From contig DDFF01000008.1 of assembly GCA_002337045.1 (NCBI GenBank), positions 558,001 through 622,000 of the forward strand: a DNA stretch of 64,000 bases. The letters run 5' to 3'. Positions within the stretch are counted from its first letter, which is position 1. Each line of letters starts with the position of its first letter. Of this stretch, positions 27,593 through 36,200 are shown in pieces. This DNA is from Bacteroidetes bacterium UBA1935 (GTDB lineage Bacteria > Bacteroidota > Bacteroidia > Chitinophagales > Chitinophagaceae). The translations under genes and the position numbers were made by a program. The notes beneath the pieces are model-generated. The model was given only the letters and a program-made list of their open reading frames with translations. It was not told the origin of the DNA and did no database searches.

Positions 27593-29317
27593 TTAGTGCA
27601 CTATAAACTTCAAACTCTTATCTTCGTCCATGTATTGAGATTTTACGATATACATACCAGGCATGTATCCTGCAATATCAATGGCATTAGCACCCTCTTT
27701 AAGTTCGCCATTAGTCATTTTTTGACCATAACTATTGTATATAATAAACTTGGCACTACTTACATTAGAGAGCTTTAAACGAAGTATTTCATTTTGACTT
27801 AAAATATTACTACCGTCTATTTCTATTCCAATATTCTTTTTAACAATAGAATTGTACCCTAAGCCATGGTGGGTATATGCAGAATCTAAACATACAATAG
27901 ATGAATTGAGCGTTACAGGACTTGTAGTTACAGGTAGAAATTTGAAAGTATCATTTAAATCATAGGTAATAATAGGCCCTGCATCTACTGTTACAATATT
28001 ATCAGAACGCTTTTCAAATGTCAGTGTATTTCTAGATGCGCACTGCATGTTGCCATCACTTCTCAATTTGTTTATAAAAACAGATGTTTGATTATTCGAG
28101 TTTTTCCTATAACCTGCCATTACAAATCCTTCATCAAAGGTAGCGCTCAGTTTATCTCTACCTAAGAATGTAAAGCTGCTGTCATCATTATCATACATAG
28201 CATTGAATACAACATTTCCATTATGGTCAACCTTCATCAGACCGACATTTTTATTATCTACAAAAGGACTAATCGGATTAACATTATTCATCAAGAAAAC
28301 CCAAGAAGAATCTTGTGGCGAGGCTACGACACCATTGAATACAGGACCGGTCAAATAAGGATAATATGTCTTATCAGTGTAATAATAATTATTCTGCAAC
28401 ATCTCGCCAGTAGTTCCATCGAATGTGTAATAATAAGAACTCCACTCAGTACTACTACCCTGCGCTAATTCTGCGCGTTGGCTTGATAGACATAACCTGT
28501 TTAGCTGATTATTGTAAGCACTGTGAAAATAATAGAACAGATTTTTATTAGGAGAGTATTGTTTATTAAAAAGAACATTACCAGCCGGGCTTAGCTTAAC
28601 TATCTTCAGTGAATCATTAATGCCTGTACCGCGAAGTTTACTTGTACCATAGATGAATAGCTCATCATTAGCATTTACTTCAATGCCATATACCGGAAAC
28701 AGTTCAGGTAAAGCTTTTGCCCAGATAATAGTGCCATTATAGTCAAGTTTTGCAACATACATATACACCTTGTTAGGTGTAGTGCTAAGTACGGTCGCCC
28801 TGCCTACATAGTAGCTATTTCCTGATACATCGTTATAATCAGTATCAAAAACTGTGTATACCGTATTTGAATAATTAGTATCTGAAATAATATCAAATTT
28901 TGCATCTGAAACATTCAATTCTTCATCAAACAATAATTGTACGGGGTGTTCGAAAGACTGGCCATTAACAGTATACCACCCTGTTAGTGTCAGGTAGATT
29001 TTACCTTTTTGATGTATCCCTACTAAATCAACTTTTTCTGTAGTAAGCCCTGATGCGGGTGCCGGTATTGTTACTTTTACAGATTTCTGGTACTTTCCCT
29101 TACTATTTAGAAGACTAATGATGATATCATAGCCATTCTGATCAATTGTCACTACTGCATATTTACCGCTTGGCCTGATAGATTGTACAAGTACTTTTTG
29201 TGTTGTAATACCACTATACCTGTTTTCAAGAATAGTTTTGAAGCTATACTCTTGTGCGTTTACCAAAGTATTGCTGAATAGAATAATGAATACCAACACA
29301 AACCATTTTGTTTTCAT
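27593..29317 (-). CDS. T9SS type A cargo protein, 574 aa, propeller-like
   Basis: Signal peptide MKTKWFVLVFIILFSNTLVNAQ. The body has repeated strands of the kind VYMYVAKLDYNGTIIWAKAL, LKIVKLSPAGNVLFNKQY and VGLMKVDHNGNVVFNAMYDN, as in Bacteroidota proteins that resemble beta-propellers. The C-terminus holds a T9SS sorting domain (KFIIYNSYGQKMTNGELKEG, YMPGMYIVKS, SLKFIVH). Predicted to be a surface or secreted protein. First gene of the two-gene minus-strand unit. Confidence 0.82.
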   Translation of the reverse strand: MKTKWFVLVFIILFSNTLVNAQEYSFKTILENRYSGITTQKVLVQSIRPSGKYAVVTIDQNGYDIIISLLNSKGKYQKSVKVTIPAPASGLTTEKVDLVGIHQKGKIYLTLTGWYTVNGQSFEHPVQLLFDEELNVSDAKFDIISDTNYSNTVYTVFDTDYNDVSGNSYYVGRATVLSTTPNKVYMYVAKLDYNGTIIWAKALPELFPVYGIEVNANDELFIYGTSKLRGTGINDSLKIVKLSPAGNVLFNKQYSPNKNLFYYFHSAYNNQLNRLCLSSQRAELAQGSSTEWSSYYYTFDGTTGEMLQNNYYYTDKTYYPYLTGPVFNGVVASPQDSSWVFLMNNVNPISPFVDNKNVGLMKVDHNGNVVFNAMYDNDDSSFTFLGRDKLSATFDEGFVMAGYRKNSNNQTSVFINKLRSDGNMQCASRNTLTFEKRSDNIVTVDAGPIITYDLNDTFKFLPVTTSPVTLNSSIVCLDSAYTHHGLGYNSIVKKNIGIEIDGSNILSQNEILRLKLSNVSSAKFIIYNSYGQKMTNGELKEGANAIDIAGYMPGMYIVKSQYMDEDKSLKFIVH

Positions 29318-29596
29318 TTTTTTTATTTTTTGAGGTTAATAATATGTATAATGTTAGACGTCTTAACGCTTCATTTCGTTAAACCTAAAAAAGCCAAGCT
29401 GTCGACAAAAGCAGCCATCTTTTGTGTGCCAGACATACTATACTTCTCTCAGGTTTTCAGTAAGCTCATTCTACATAATCGTTTTTTCAGGAATAGTGTG
29501 AGTAGTAGTTTTGTGAATTGGCTACATCAGTCATGTAAATGGCTCGTTATGGCTATTGTGCAGACTTAGCTTTGTTATTAAGTTAACATAACATAC

Positions 29597-32092
29597 ATGC
29601 GAAAAATAGTTATCATAGCGCTATTGAATACATTATCATTTGTCGCAACTGCAGCAACGACACTTAGTGCCGGTGACATTGCTTTCACAGGCTATATATT
29701 CAATAATACGGGAACGATACCTGACCAGTTTTCATTTGTATTACTTGCTCCAATCGACCCGAGCACTACTATCCACTTTACAGATAACGGTTGGTTGGGT
29801 AGTGCATTCAGAACTGGCGAAACCGATATTGAATGGACAAGCAATGCAGCATATGCAGCAGGCACAGAAATAACCATAGTCAGTGGTGCAAGTACTGCTG
29901 TATTGAACAATAGTTCTTCTGCTGGGAGTTTGGTTGTAACAGGTGGTGCTTTGAGCCTCAATTTCAATGGTGACCAGATACTCTGCTATCAGGGTAGTAC
30001 ACTTACATCAAGCCCCACATTTATTACAGGCTTACACTCCAATGTGTATTCTACTACCAATAGCGATCCAGTCACAACCACTGCCGCTGCGTGGGATGGC
30101 ACAAACAACTCCGCATTTTCAAGTAATATGCCAACAGGCCTTACAGGTGGTGTTAATGCAATTTGGTTGGGAACACAAGGCGTAATATCTTCTGAAACAG
30201 TAAATGCGCGTTTCAATTGCTCAGGCAATCTTTCTACAGTAGCCAATATCAAAACAAGTATTTACACATTGAGCAATTGGACAAAAGATATTATAGGTGT
30301 AGGCATTGGCACTACTCCATCATTTACACTGCCAACAGGGTGTTCTTTTCTTGCAGCCACCGCAACCACATGGAATGGCACTACATGGAGCAATGGCACA
30401 CCAACAGCATCTGTTGATGCCATTATTGCCAGCAGCACTACACCAGGCAGCTTCACCTGCAAGACACTAACCATCAACAGTGGTGTAGCATTGACAATGA
30501 ACAGCGGCGCTACTGCCAATATCAATGGCAGCCTTACCAACAATGGCAATGGCTTCAGCGGTACAGGTACTTTCAACTTTGCGGCAAGCAGCACCCTCAG
30601 CGGCAATTCCATCTCTTGTGCAGGTACGGTAACGGTAGCATCGGGCGCTACACTTACTACTGCGGGTCTACTCACTTTCACATCAGATGCTACCAACACA
30701 GGGCGCATAGGCAATAGTGCGGGTACAATCAGCGGTACGGTTAATACACAACGTTATATACCAGGTGGACGCAGAGCATTCCGTTTCCTTGCACATCCGT
30801 TCACATCTGCACAAAGCATGAGTGCGTTGACAGATGATATTGACATAACAGGCACTGGCGGCTCTCCGTTCACAACTACTGGTAGCAACAATCCTTCTGC
30901 TTTCTTCTTTGATGTAGCAACGGGAGATAATACAACTACAGGCAACAACCCCGGCTGGACGGCCTACACAGCATCTTCTACATGGGCACAATATCAGGCA
31001 ATGCGTGTACTGGTGCGCGGTGCCAAGGGCGAAGGCCTGACAAGCGGTGCATATACACCAAGTGCAGTAACCATTGATATGAGTGGTACTGTAAATCAGG
31101 GTAACCAAACCATCACCCTTACAAAAGGTAGCGGTACAAGTTTTGTTTTAGTGGGCAATCCATTCCAGAGTCAGGTAAATATGGATGCAGTAAGCGGCAC
31201 CAACATTGGTAGCAGCTTCTACATCTGGAATGCTAATCAGGGTACGAAGGGTGGCTATACTTCTTACACTTTCGGTTCTTCATCTTTCAACCTGCCTGCA
31301 GGTGGCGCATTTGTTACTACGCTTTCTGCAAATGGTTCTGTAGTAATAGAAGAAGCTGACAAGACAAGCAGTACTCCGGGTACTATGTTGAAGACAACAG
31401 GCATACCTAATCAGGTAGAACTGCAATTGGAAGACAGCACGATATTCTGGGACAGGTTGTTGCTGAATTTTGATGACAATGCTATGGCTACGGTAGATTA
31501 TCCGGATGCCTCTAAGTTGTACAATCCCGATATGACCTTCTACACATTGAGCAAAGATGACAGTATGCTGTCTATAGATACGCGTCCGTACGTAGCAAGT
31601 GAAGTAATCAAGCTTGGTTTGTATGCAGGTATCAAAAGGAATTTCAAATTCACTGCACCAAATGTAAATATGCCTGCGTGTACAAAACTGTATTTCACAG
31701 ATAAACTGCTGAGCAAAACAATTGAAGTAACCCCTGCGTTTGAATACTGGTTTACCGTAGATACAAGCAGCGCATCTTGGGGCAATAACCGCTTTGAGCT
31801 GAACACACAAGGCGTGCCTACGAGCAGCATCGCAAACGTAAACGCAAGCAAGCTGAAAGTGAAATTAGTGCCTAACCCTGCTACAGACAATGTAACACTC
31901 TATTACGAAGGTGCAGGCAAAGAACTGAACATAGCAGTAACAAATATGATGGGTGTTAAAGTGGCAACCACAAAAGCAGAAAATGTAAACGGTAACGTAA
32001 CGATACCTACGGCACAACTGGCAAGCGGCATCTACAACGTAACCATCTACAACGGCAGCGAAGTGATGACACAGAAACTCATAAAACAATAA
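29597..32092 (+). CDS. Large T9SS surface protein, 831 aa (left module)
   Basis: Signal peptide MRKIVIIALLNTLSFVATAA. Residues about 25-235 form a beta-rich domain starting LSAGDIAFTGYIFNNTGTIP, seen in Bacteroidota surface proteins. Then follow a G8-like section (TWNGTTWSNGTPTASVDAII and INSGVALTMNSGATANINGS), a region ending in the Asp-rich LNFDDNAMATVDYPDA, and a T9SS type A sorting domain (VKLVPNPATDNVTLYYEG, MTQKLIKQ). The C-terminal roughly 470 residues are nearly identical to those of the convergent 1338-aa protein. The PID-CTERM gene follows 34 bases downstream. Confidence 0.88.
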   Translation: MRKIVIIALLNTLSFVATAATTLSAGDIAFTGYIFNNTGTIPDQFSFVLLAPIDPSTTIHFTDNGWLGSAFRTGETDIEWTSNAAYAAGTEITIVSGASTAVLNNSSSAGSLVVTGGALSLNFNGDQILCYQGSTLTSSPTFITGLHSNVYSTTNSDPVTTTAAAWDGTNNSAFSSNMPTGLTGGVNAIWLGTQGVISSETVNARFNCSGNLSTVANIKTSIYTLSNWTKDIIGVGIGTTPSFTLPTGCSFLAATATTWNGTTWSNGTPTASVDAIIASSTTPGSFTCKTLTINSGVALTMNSGATANINGSLTNNGNGFSGTGTFNFAASSTLSGNSISCAGTVTVASGATLTTAGLLTFTSDATNTGRIGNSAGTISGTVNTQRYIPGGRRAFRFLAHPFTSAQSMSALTDDIDITGTGGSPFTTTGSNNPSAFFFDVATGDNTTTGNNPGWTAYTASSTWAQYQAMRVLVRGAKGEGLTSGAYTPSAVTIDMSGTVNQGNQTITLTKGSGTSFVLVGNPFQSQVNMDAVSGTNIGSSFYIWNANQGTKGGYTSYTFGSSSFNLPAGGAFVTTLSANGSVVIEEADKTSSTPGTMLKTTGIPNQVELQLEDSTIFWDRLLLNFDDNAMATVDYPDASKLYNPDMTFYTLSKDDSMLSIDTRPYVASEVIKLGLYAGIKRNFKFTAPNVNMPACTKLYFTDKLLSKTIEVTPAFEYWFTVDTSSASWGNNRFELNTQGVPTSSIANVNASKLKVKLVPNPATDNVTLYYEGAGKELNIAVTNMMGVKVATTKAENVNGNVTIPTAQLASGIYNVTIYNGSEVMTQKLIKQ

Positions 32093-32126
32093 TCCCTTCA
32101 CGCTACAAAAACAATCCTCTTAAGTA

Positions 32127-32315
32127 ATGAAACAACTAAGAATAATTGCAGCATATATTTTCTTCACCCTGCTGTCTGCAACAGCATATGCACAAGGCCC
32201 TGGCTTTGATGATGATGTGGTAGACGAAGTACCGCTGGATGGTGGCGTTAGTGCACTGGTAATAGCAGGCGCTGCCTACGGCGCTAAGAAGTTGAAGGAT
32301 AGAAAGAAGAAATAG
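32127..32315 (+). CDS. PID-CTERM-type small exported protein (left copy)
   Basis: 62 residues: signal peptide MKQLRIIAAYIFFTLLSATAYAQ, an acidic linker GPGFDDDVVDE, and a C-terminal segment PLDGGVSALVIAGAAYGAKK with a Lys-rich tail. This short P-x-D-G-G + hydrophobic + basic tail is the PID-CTERM sorting-signal architecture. The right copy at 33037 differs only at L/I in P(L/I)DGG and R/M near the end. It sits in each case just after a large T9SS protein gene, which suggests the two products work or are sorted together. Confidence 0.85.
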   Translation: MKQLRIIAAYIFFTLLSATAYAQGPGFDDDVVDEVPLDGGVSALVIAGAAYGAKKLKDRKKK

Positions 32316-32338
32316 GCTTAATAGACAATATATACGAA

Positions 32339-32367
32339 CAATCCCCTGCCGTTGTGGGGGATTTTTT
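32339..32367 (+). terminator. Terminator after left PID-CTERM gene
   Basis: CAATCCCCTGCCGTTGTGGG then GGATTTTTT forms a GC-rich stem with a T tract, 24 bases after the stop of the 62-aa gene. Confidence 0.85.
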
Positions 32368-32390
32368 ATACAAGTTGTTGTGGTGTTTAA

Positions 32391-32561
32391 CAAGCTCATA
32401 TTATTAATAATCGATAGTTTTCTAAAATATTATATTTTGAACGAGTTTGGGAAATAGCATCAATGTAAACCACTTAAAGTAAAGCCTACACTGTCTTTCA
32501 GGGGATAAATACGCCAGAAAAAATCCTTCAATTGGTTCGACACTCGTTCCGTAGACTCCAC
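32391..32561 (-). repeat. Dispersed intergenic element, copy B
   Basis: Matches copies A and D over its full length, including the invariant AT block and the GGTTCGACACTCG end. The minus-strand 33-codon frame is at 32460-32561 and reads VESTERVSNQLKDFFW then RIYPLKDSVGFTLSGLH. It is followed on the plus strand by a hairpin (AAAAACCTC with GAGGTTTTT, 32567-32612) that differs in sequence from those of A and D. Confidence 0.8.
32460..32561 (-). CDS. Possible 33-aa peptide in element copy B
   Basis: Same length, GTG start and TGA stop as the copy A and D frames. Relative to copy A the changes are mostly synonymous up to KD, with N/S, L/F and S/G changes after it. There is no recognisable family and no clear ribosome-binding site. 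Confidence 0.4.
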   Translation of the reverse strand: MESTERVSNQLKDFFWRIYPLKDSVGFTLSGLH

Positions 32562-32649
32562 AGAATAAAAACCTCTAAAGTGCTTTACTGATAAGCTTTT
32601 TGGAGGTTTTTTACTTTTAAATCACATCAACAAATAAGTAGTCAAAATA

Positions 32650-32709
32650 GGGGTAAAATGCCCCATTCTGCATGAGCATTACTTGAACGTGTTCAAGTGG
32701 AACTCATGC
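32650..32709. other. Tandem hairpins, structured intergenic DNA
   Basis: GGGGTAAAATGCCCC (32650-32664) is followed at once by GCATGAG (32670-32676), an inner ACTTGAAC-GT-GTTCAAGT (32681-32698) and CTCATGC (32703-32709). The outer and inner arms are both perfectly complementary and are separated by 4-base internal loops. There is no T tract. It may be a regulator site or a structured RNA; the role is unknown. Confidence 0.5.
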
Positions 32710-32846
32710 AAACTTTTAAAAGCATGGGAATCACATACAAATTCCTTTTAAATCAGCGTAGAAAAAGCATTAGTAACGACTATTCAATTGTACTTAGTAT
32801 TTACACATCAGGTACGTAAGAATTATTCATTAAGGGAACAAATAAA

Positions 32847-32935
32847 TGTCAAGGCCTACATTGTCTTTTAAAGGGTATGTGCGCCCAAAAAAAATCTTCA
32901 ATTGGTTTAATACTCGTTCTGTATGCAGACTCCAC
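32847..32935 (-). repeat. Dispersed intergenic element, decayed copy E
   Basis: Only the part equivalent to the mini-ORF is present, with several changes (for example GTTTAATACTCGTTCTGTAT) and an inserted four bases, so the peptide frame is broken. The adjacent hairpin at 32941-32995 is homologous to the one of copy A (ACCCCTGAAAG and TTTTCAGGGGT). Confidence 0.7.
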
Positions 32936-32940
32936 TTTCT

Positions 32941-32995
32941 AAATTAAAGACCCCTGAAAGTTGCTGTTGTAAGGCTTTTCAGGGGTCTTTAATTT
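32941..32995. terminator. Perfect 19-bp hairpin, bidirectional terminator
   Basis: AAATTAAAGACCCCTGAAA (32941-32959) and TTTCAGGGGTCTTTAATTT (32977-32995). It lies 41 bases beyond the stop of the right PID-CTERM gene (minus strand) and can terminate that transcript. Confidence 0.75.
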
Positions 32996-33036
32996 AGAAT
33001 ACTTTTAATAGTATTCTTATAAGCTGGTATTAAGCA

Positions 33037-33225
33037 TTATTTTTTCTTCATGTCCTTCAACTTCTTAGCGCCGTAGGCAGCGCCTGCTATCACCAGTGCG
33101 CTTACGCCACCGTCAATAGGTACTTCATCAACCACATCGTCATCAAAGCCCGGTCCTTGTGCATATGCTGTTGCAGACAGCAGGGTGAAGAATATATATG
33201 CGGCAATTATTCTTAGTTGTTTCAT
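33037..33225 (-). CDS. PID-CTERM-type small exported protein (right copy)
   Basis: 62 residues, signal peptide MKQLRIIAAYIFFTLLSATAYAQ, acidic linker and the exact PIDGG motif before a hydrophobic segment and a Lys-rich tail (KLKDMKKK). Only two residues differ from the left copy. The ATG is 29 bases after the stop of the 1338-aa protein on the same strand. The pairing of a large T9SS protein and this peptide is thus kept in both modules. Confidence 0.85.
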   Translation of the reverse strand: MKQLRIIAAYIFFTLLSATAYAQGPGFDDDVVDEVPIDGGVSALVIAGAAYGAKKLKDMKKK

Positions 33226-33254
33226 ATAGAGAATGTTTTAGCGTTGTGAAGGGA

Positions 33255-36200
33255 TTATTGTTTTATCAGTTTCTGTGTCATCACTTCACTGCCGTTGTAG
33301 ATGGTTACGTTGTAGATGCCGTTGGCAAGTTGTGCCGTAGGTATCGTTACATTACCATTTACATTTTCAGCTTTCGCCGTTGCCACTTTTACACCCATCA
33401 TATTTGTTACAATAATGTTGAGCTCTTTGCCTGCACCTTCGTAAAACAGTGTTACATTATCTGTAGTAGGGTTGGGAACTAATTTAACTTTCAGCTTGCT
33501 TGCATTTATATTTTTGATGCTTGTAGGTTCGCCCTGTGTATTCAACTCGAAGCGGTTGTTGCCCCAGCTTGCGCTACTACTATCTACAGTAAACCAGTAT
33601 TCAAACGCAGGTGTTACTTCTATTGTTTTGCTCAGCAGTTTATCTGTAAAGTAGAGCTTTGTACCTACAGGCATATTTACATTTGGTGCAGTGAATTTGA
33701 AATTCTTTTTGATGCCTGCATACAAACCAAGCTTGATTGTTTCGCTTGCTACATACGGACGTGTATCTATAGAAAGCATCGAGTCATCTTTGCTGAGTGT
33801 GTAGAAAGTCATATCAGGATTGTAGAGTTTCGCAGCATCAGGATAATCTACAGTTGCCATTGCGTTATCATCAAAATTCAGCAACAGCCTGTCCCAGAAT
33901 ATAGTGCTGTCTTCCAGCTTCAGTTCTACCTGATTAGCCATGCCTGTAGTTTTGAACATGGTGCCTGCAGTGCCACTTGTTTTGTCTGCCTCTTCAAACA
34001 CAATAGAACCATTTGCAGAAAGGGTAGTAGCAAACGCACCACCACAAGGCAGATTGAAAGAAGAAGAACCGAAAGTATAAGATGTATAAGCACCACGTGT
34101 ACCCTGATTAGCATCCCAGATATAGAAGCTGCTACCTACGTTGGTAAGTGCCAGTGCATCCATATTTACCTGGCTCGGGAACGGATTACCTACCAGTACA
34201 AAGTCAGTACCGCTGCCTTTAGTAAGGTTCACGGTAACATCGCCCTGATTTACCGTACCACTCATATCCAGCGTATTATTGCTTGGTGTATAGCTGCCTG
34301 CTGTCAGTCCTTCGCCCTTAGCACCACGCACCAGTACACGCATTGCCTGATACTGTGCCCATGTAGAAGATGCAGTGTAAGCCGTCCAGCCGGGATTGTT
34401 GCCTGTAGTGCTGTTATCACCTGCAATAACATCGAAGTAGAAAGCAGAAGGATTATTAGTTGCCGTAGTTGTAAATGGAGAACCACCACTACCTGTTATG
34501 TCTATATCATCCGTCAACGCACTCATGCTTTGCGCAGTAGTAAACGGATGCGATAAGAAACGGAAAGCACGCTTGCCGGGTACATAACGTTCTGTATTCA
34601 CCACACCGCTGATGTAGCCACCTGCACCGCTGCCTGCAGCAATGCGTGCAGTACCTGTGGCGGTAGATTTCAATGTAAGTAGACCACCTGTGGTAAGCAC
34701 ACCACTTGTAGGTGTGTAAGTGCCAAGTATATTTACAGTACCACTACTGATAGTAGCACCTGTACTGTTATTTAATATAAGATTGCTGATGTTCAATGTG
34801 CCTGCTGCAATGCTTTGTGCAGAAGTACCATTCAGTTCTACTGTACCACCTGTACCGTTTACAGTACCGCTGTTGCTGATATTGCCTGTTACCTGCAGTG
34901 TACCACCGCTTACCGCTACACTTGCGCCACTATTGATGATGATAGATTGACAGCTAACCGTGCCGGATGTAATATCTGGATAATTAGGACAACCTGCAGG
35001 TATGCCTATATTATCTGTGTTACTAGGGGCGCTGCCGCCCTGCCAGTTTGTACCTGTTGTCCAGTTATTATTGGTAGTGCCTGTCCAGGAAAAAGGATAT
35101 CCGTGTACTATATAGGGTTGCGCTTCAATAGGGGAATAAAACGCTATGAATACATGGTTGCTATTAGCCACCATAGAAGTAAATTGCCCTGTATTTCCTG
35201 AAGAAGCTAAGGTTACCGGAGTACCCCAGCTGCTACCGCTGGCATCGGTGGCGCGTATATATACCAGGTCGCCATTGGTATTATCATAATACGATATAGC
35301 GGGGTTGCCATTTACTATTTGCAGGCTTGTGTATTGCCCTGTAGTTCCTGAAGAAGCTACGGTTACCGGAGTACCCCAGCTGCTACCATTGGCATCGCTG
35401 GCGCGTACATATACCAGATCGAAATTGGTATTATTATAATATGATATAGCGGGGTTGCCATTCACTATTTGCATGCTGGTGTATTGCCCTACATTACCTG
35501 AAGAAGCTACCGTTACCGGAGTACCCCAGCTGCTACCATTAGCATCGGTGGCGCGCACATATACCAGGTTGGCATTGGTACCATCATAATAGGCTATAGC
35601 GGGGTTGCCATTCACTATTTGCATGCTGGTGTATTGCCCTACGACACCTGCAGAAGCTACCGTTACCGGAGTACCCCAGCTGCTACCATTAGCATCGGTG
35701 GCGCGCACATATACCAGGTTGGCATTGGTATTATCATAATAGGCTATAGCGGGGTTGCCATTTACTATTTGCATACTGGTGTGTTGCCCTACGATACCTG
35801 CAGAAGCTACAGTTACCGGAGTACCCCAGCTGCTACCATTGGCATCGGTGGCGCGTACATATTCCAGGTCGCTACCGCTAATATCATGATACGCTATAGC
35901 GGGGTTGCCATTCACTATTTGCATGCTGGTGTATGTCCCTACATCACCTGAAGAAGCTACTGCTGTTACCGGAGTAGCCCAGCTGCTACCATTGGCATCG
36001 GTGGCGCGTACATATGCCAGGTCGCCATTGGTACCATCAAAATAGGCTACAGCGGGGTTGCTATTTACTATTTGCATGCTGGTGTATTGTCCTACGATAC
36101 CTGCAACATCCATACTTACCGGAGTACCCCAGCTGCTACCATTGGCATCGGTGGCGCGTACATATTCCAGATTGCCAATGTTAATATAAAAATACGCTAT

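Larger units (their letters stand above)
32316..33036. other. Intergenic region between convergent modules, hairpins and elements B, E
   Basis: Contains a terminator at 32339-32367 (AATCCCC/GGGGATTTTTT), element copy B with its hairpin at 32567-32612, a hairpin cluster at 32650-32709, decayed element copy E (32847-32935) and a perfect 19-bp hairpin at 32941-32995. No protein gene was recognised apart from the small frame in copy B. Confidence 0.7.

Noticed and set aside
29330..29569. 79-codon frame between divergent T9SS genes
   Set aside because: It overlaps the probable promoter region, has no recognisable domain and has biased composition.
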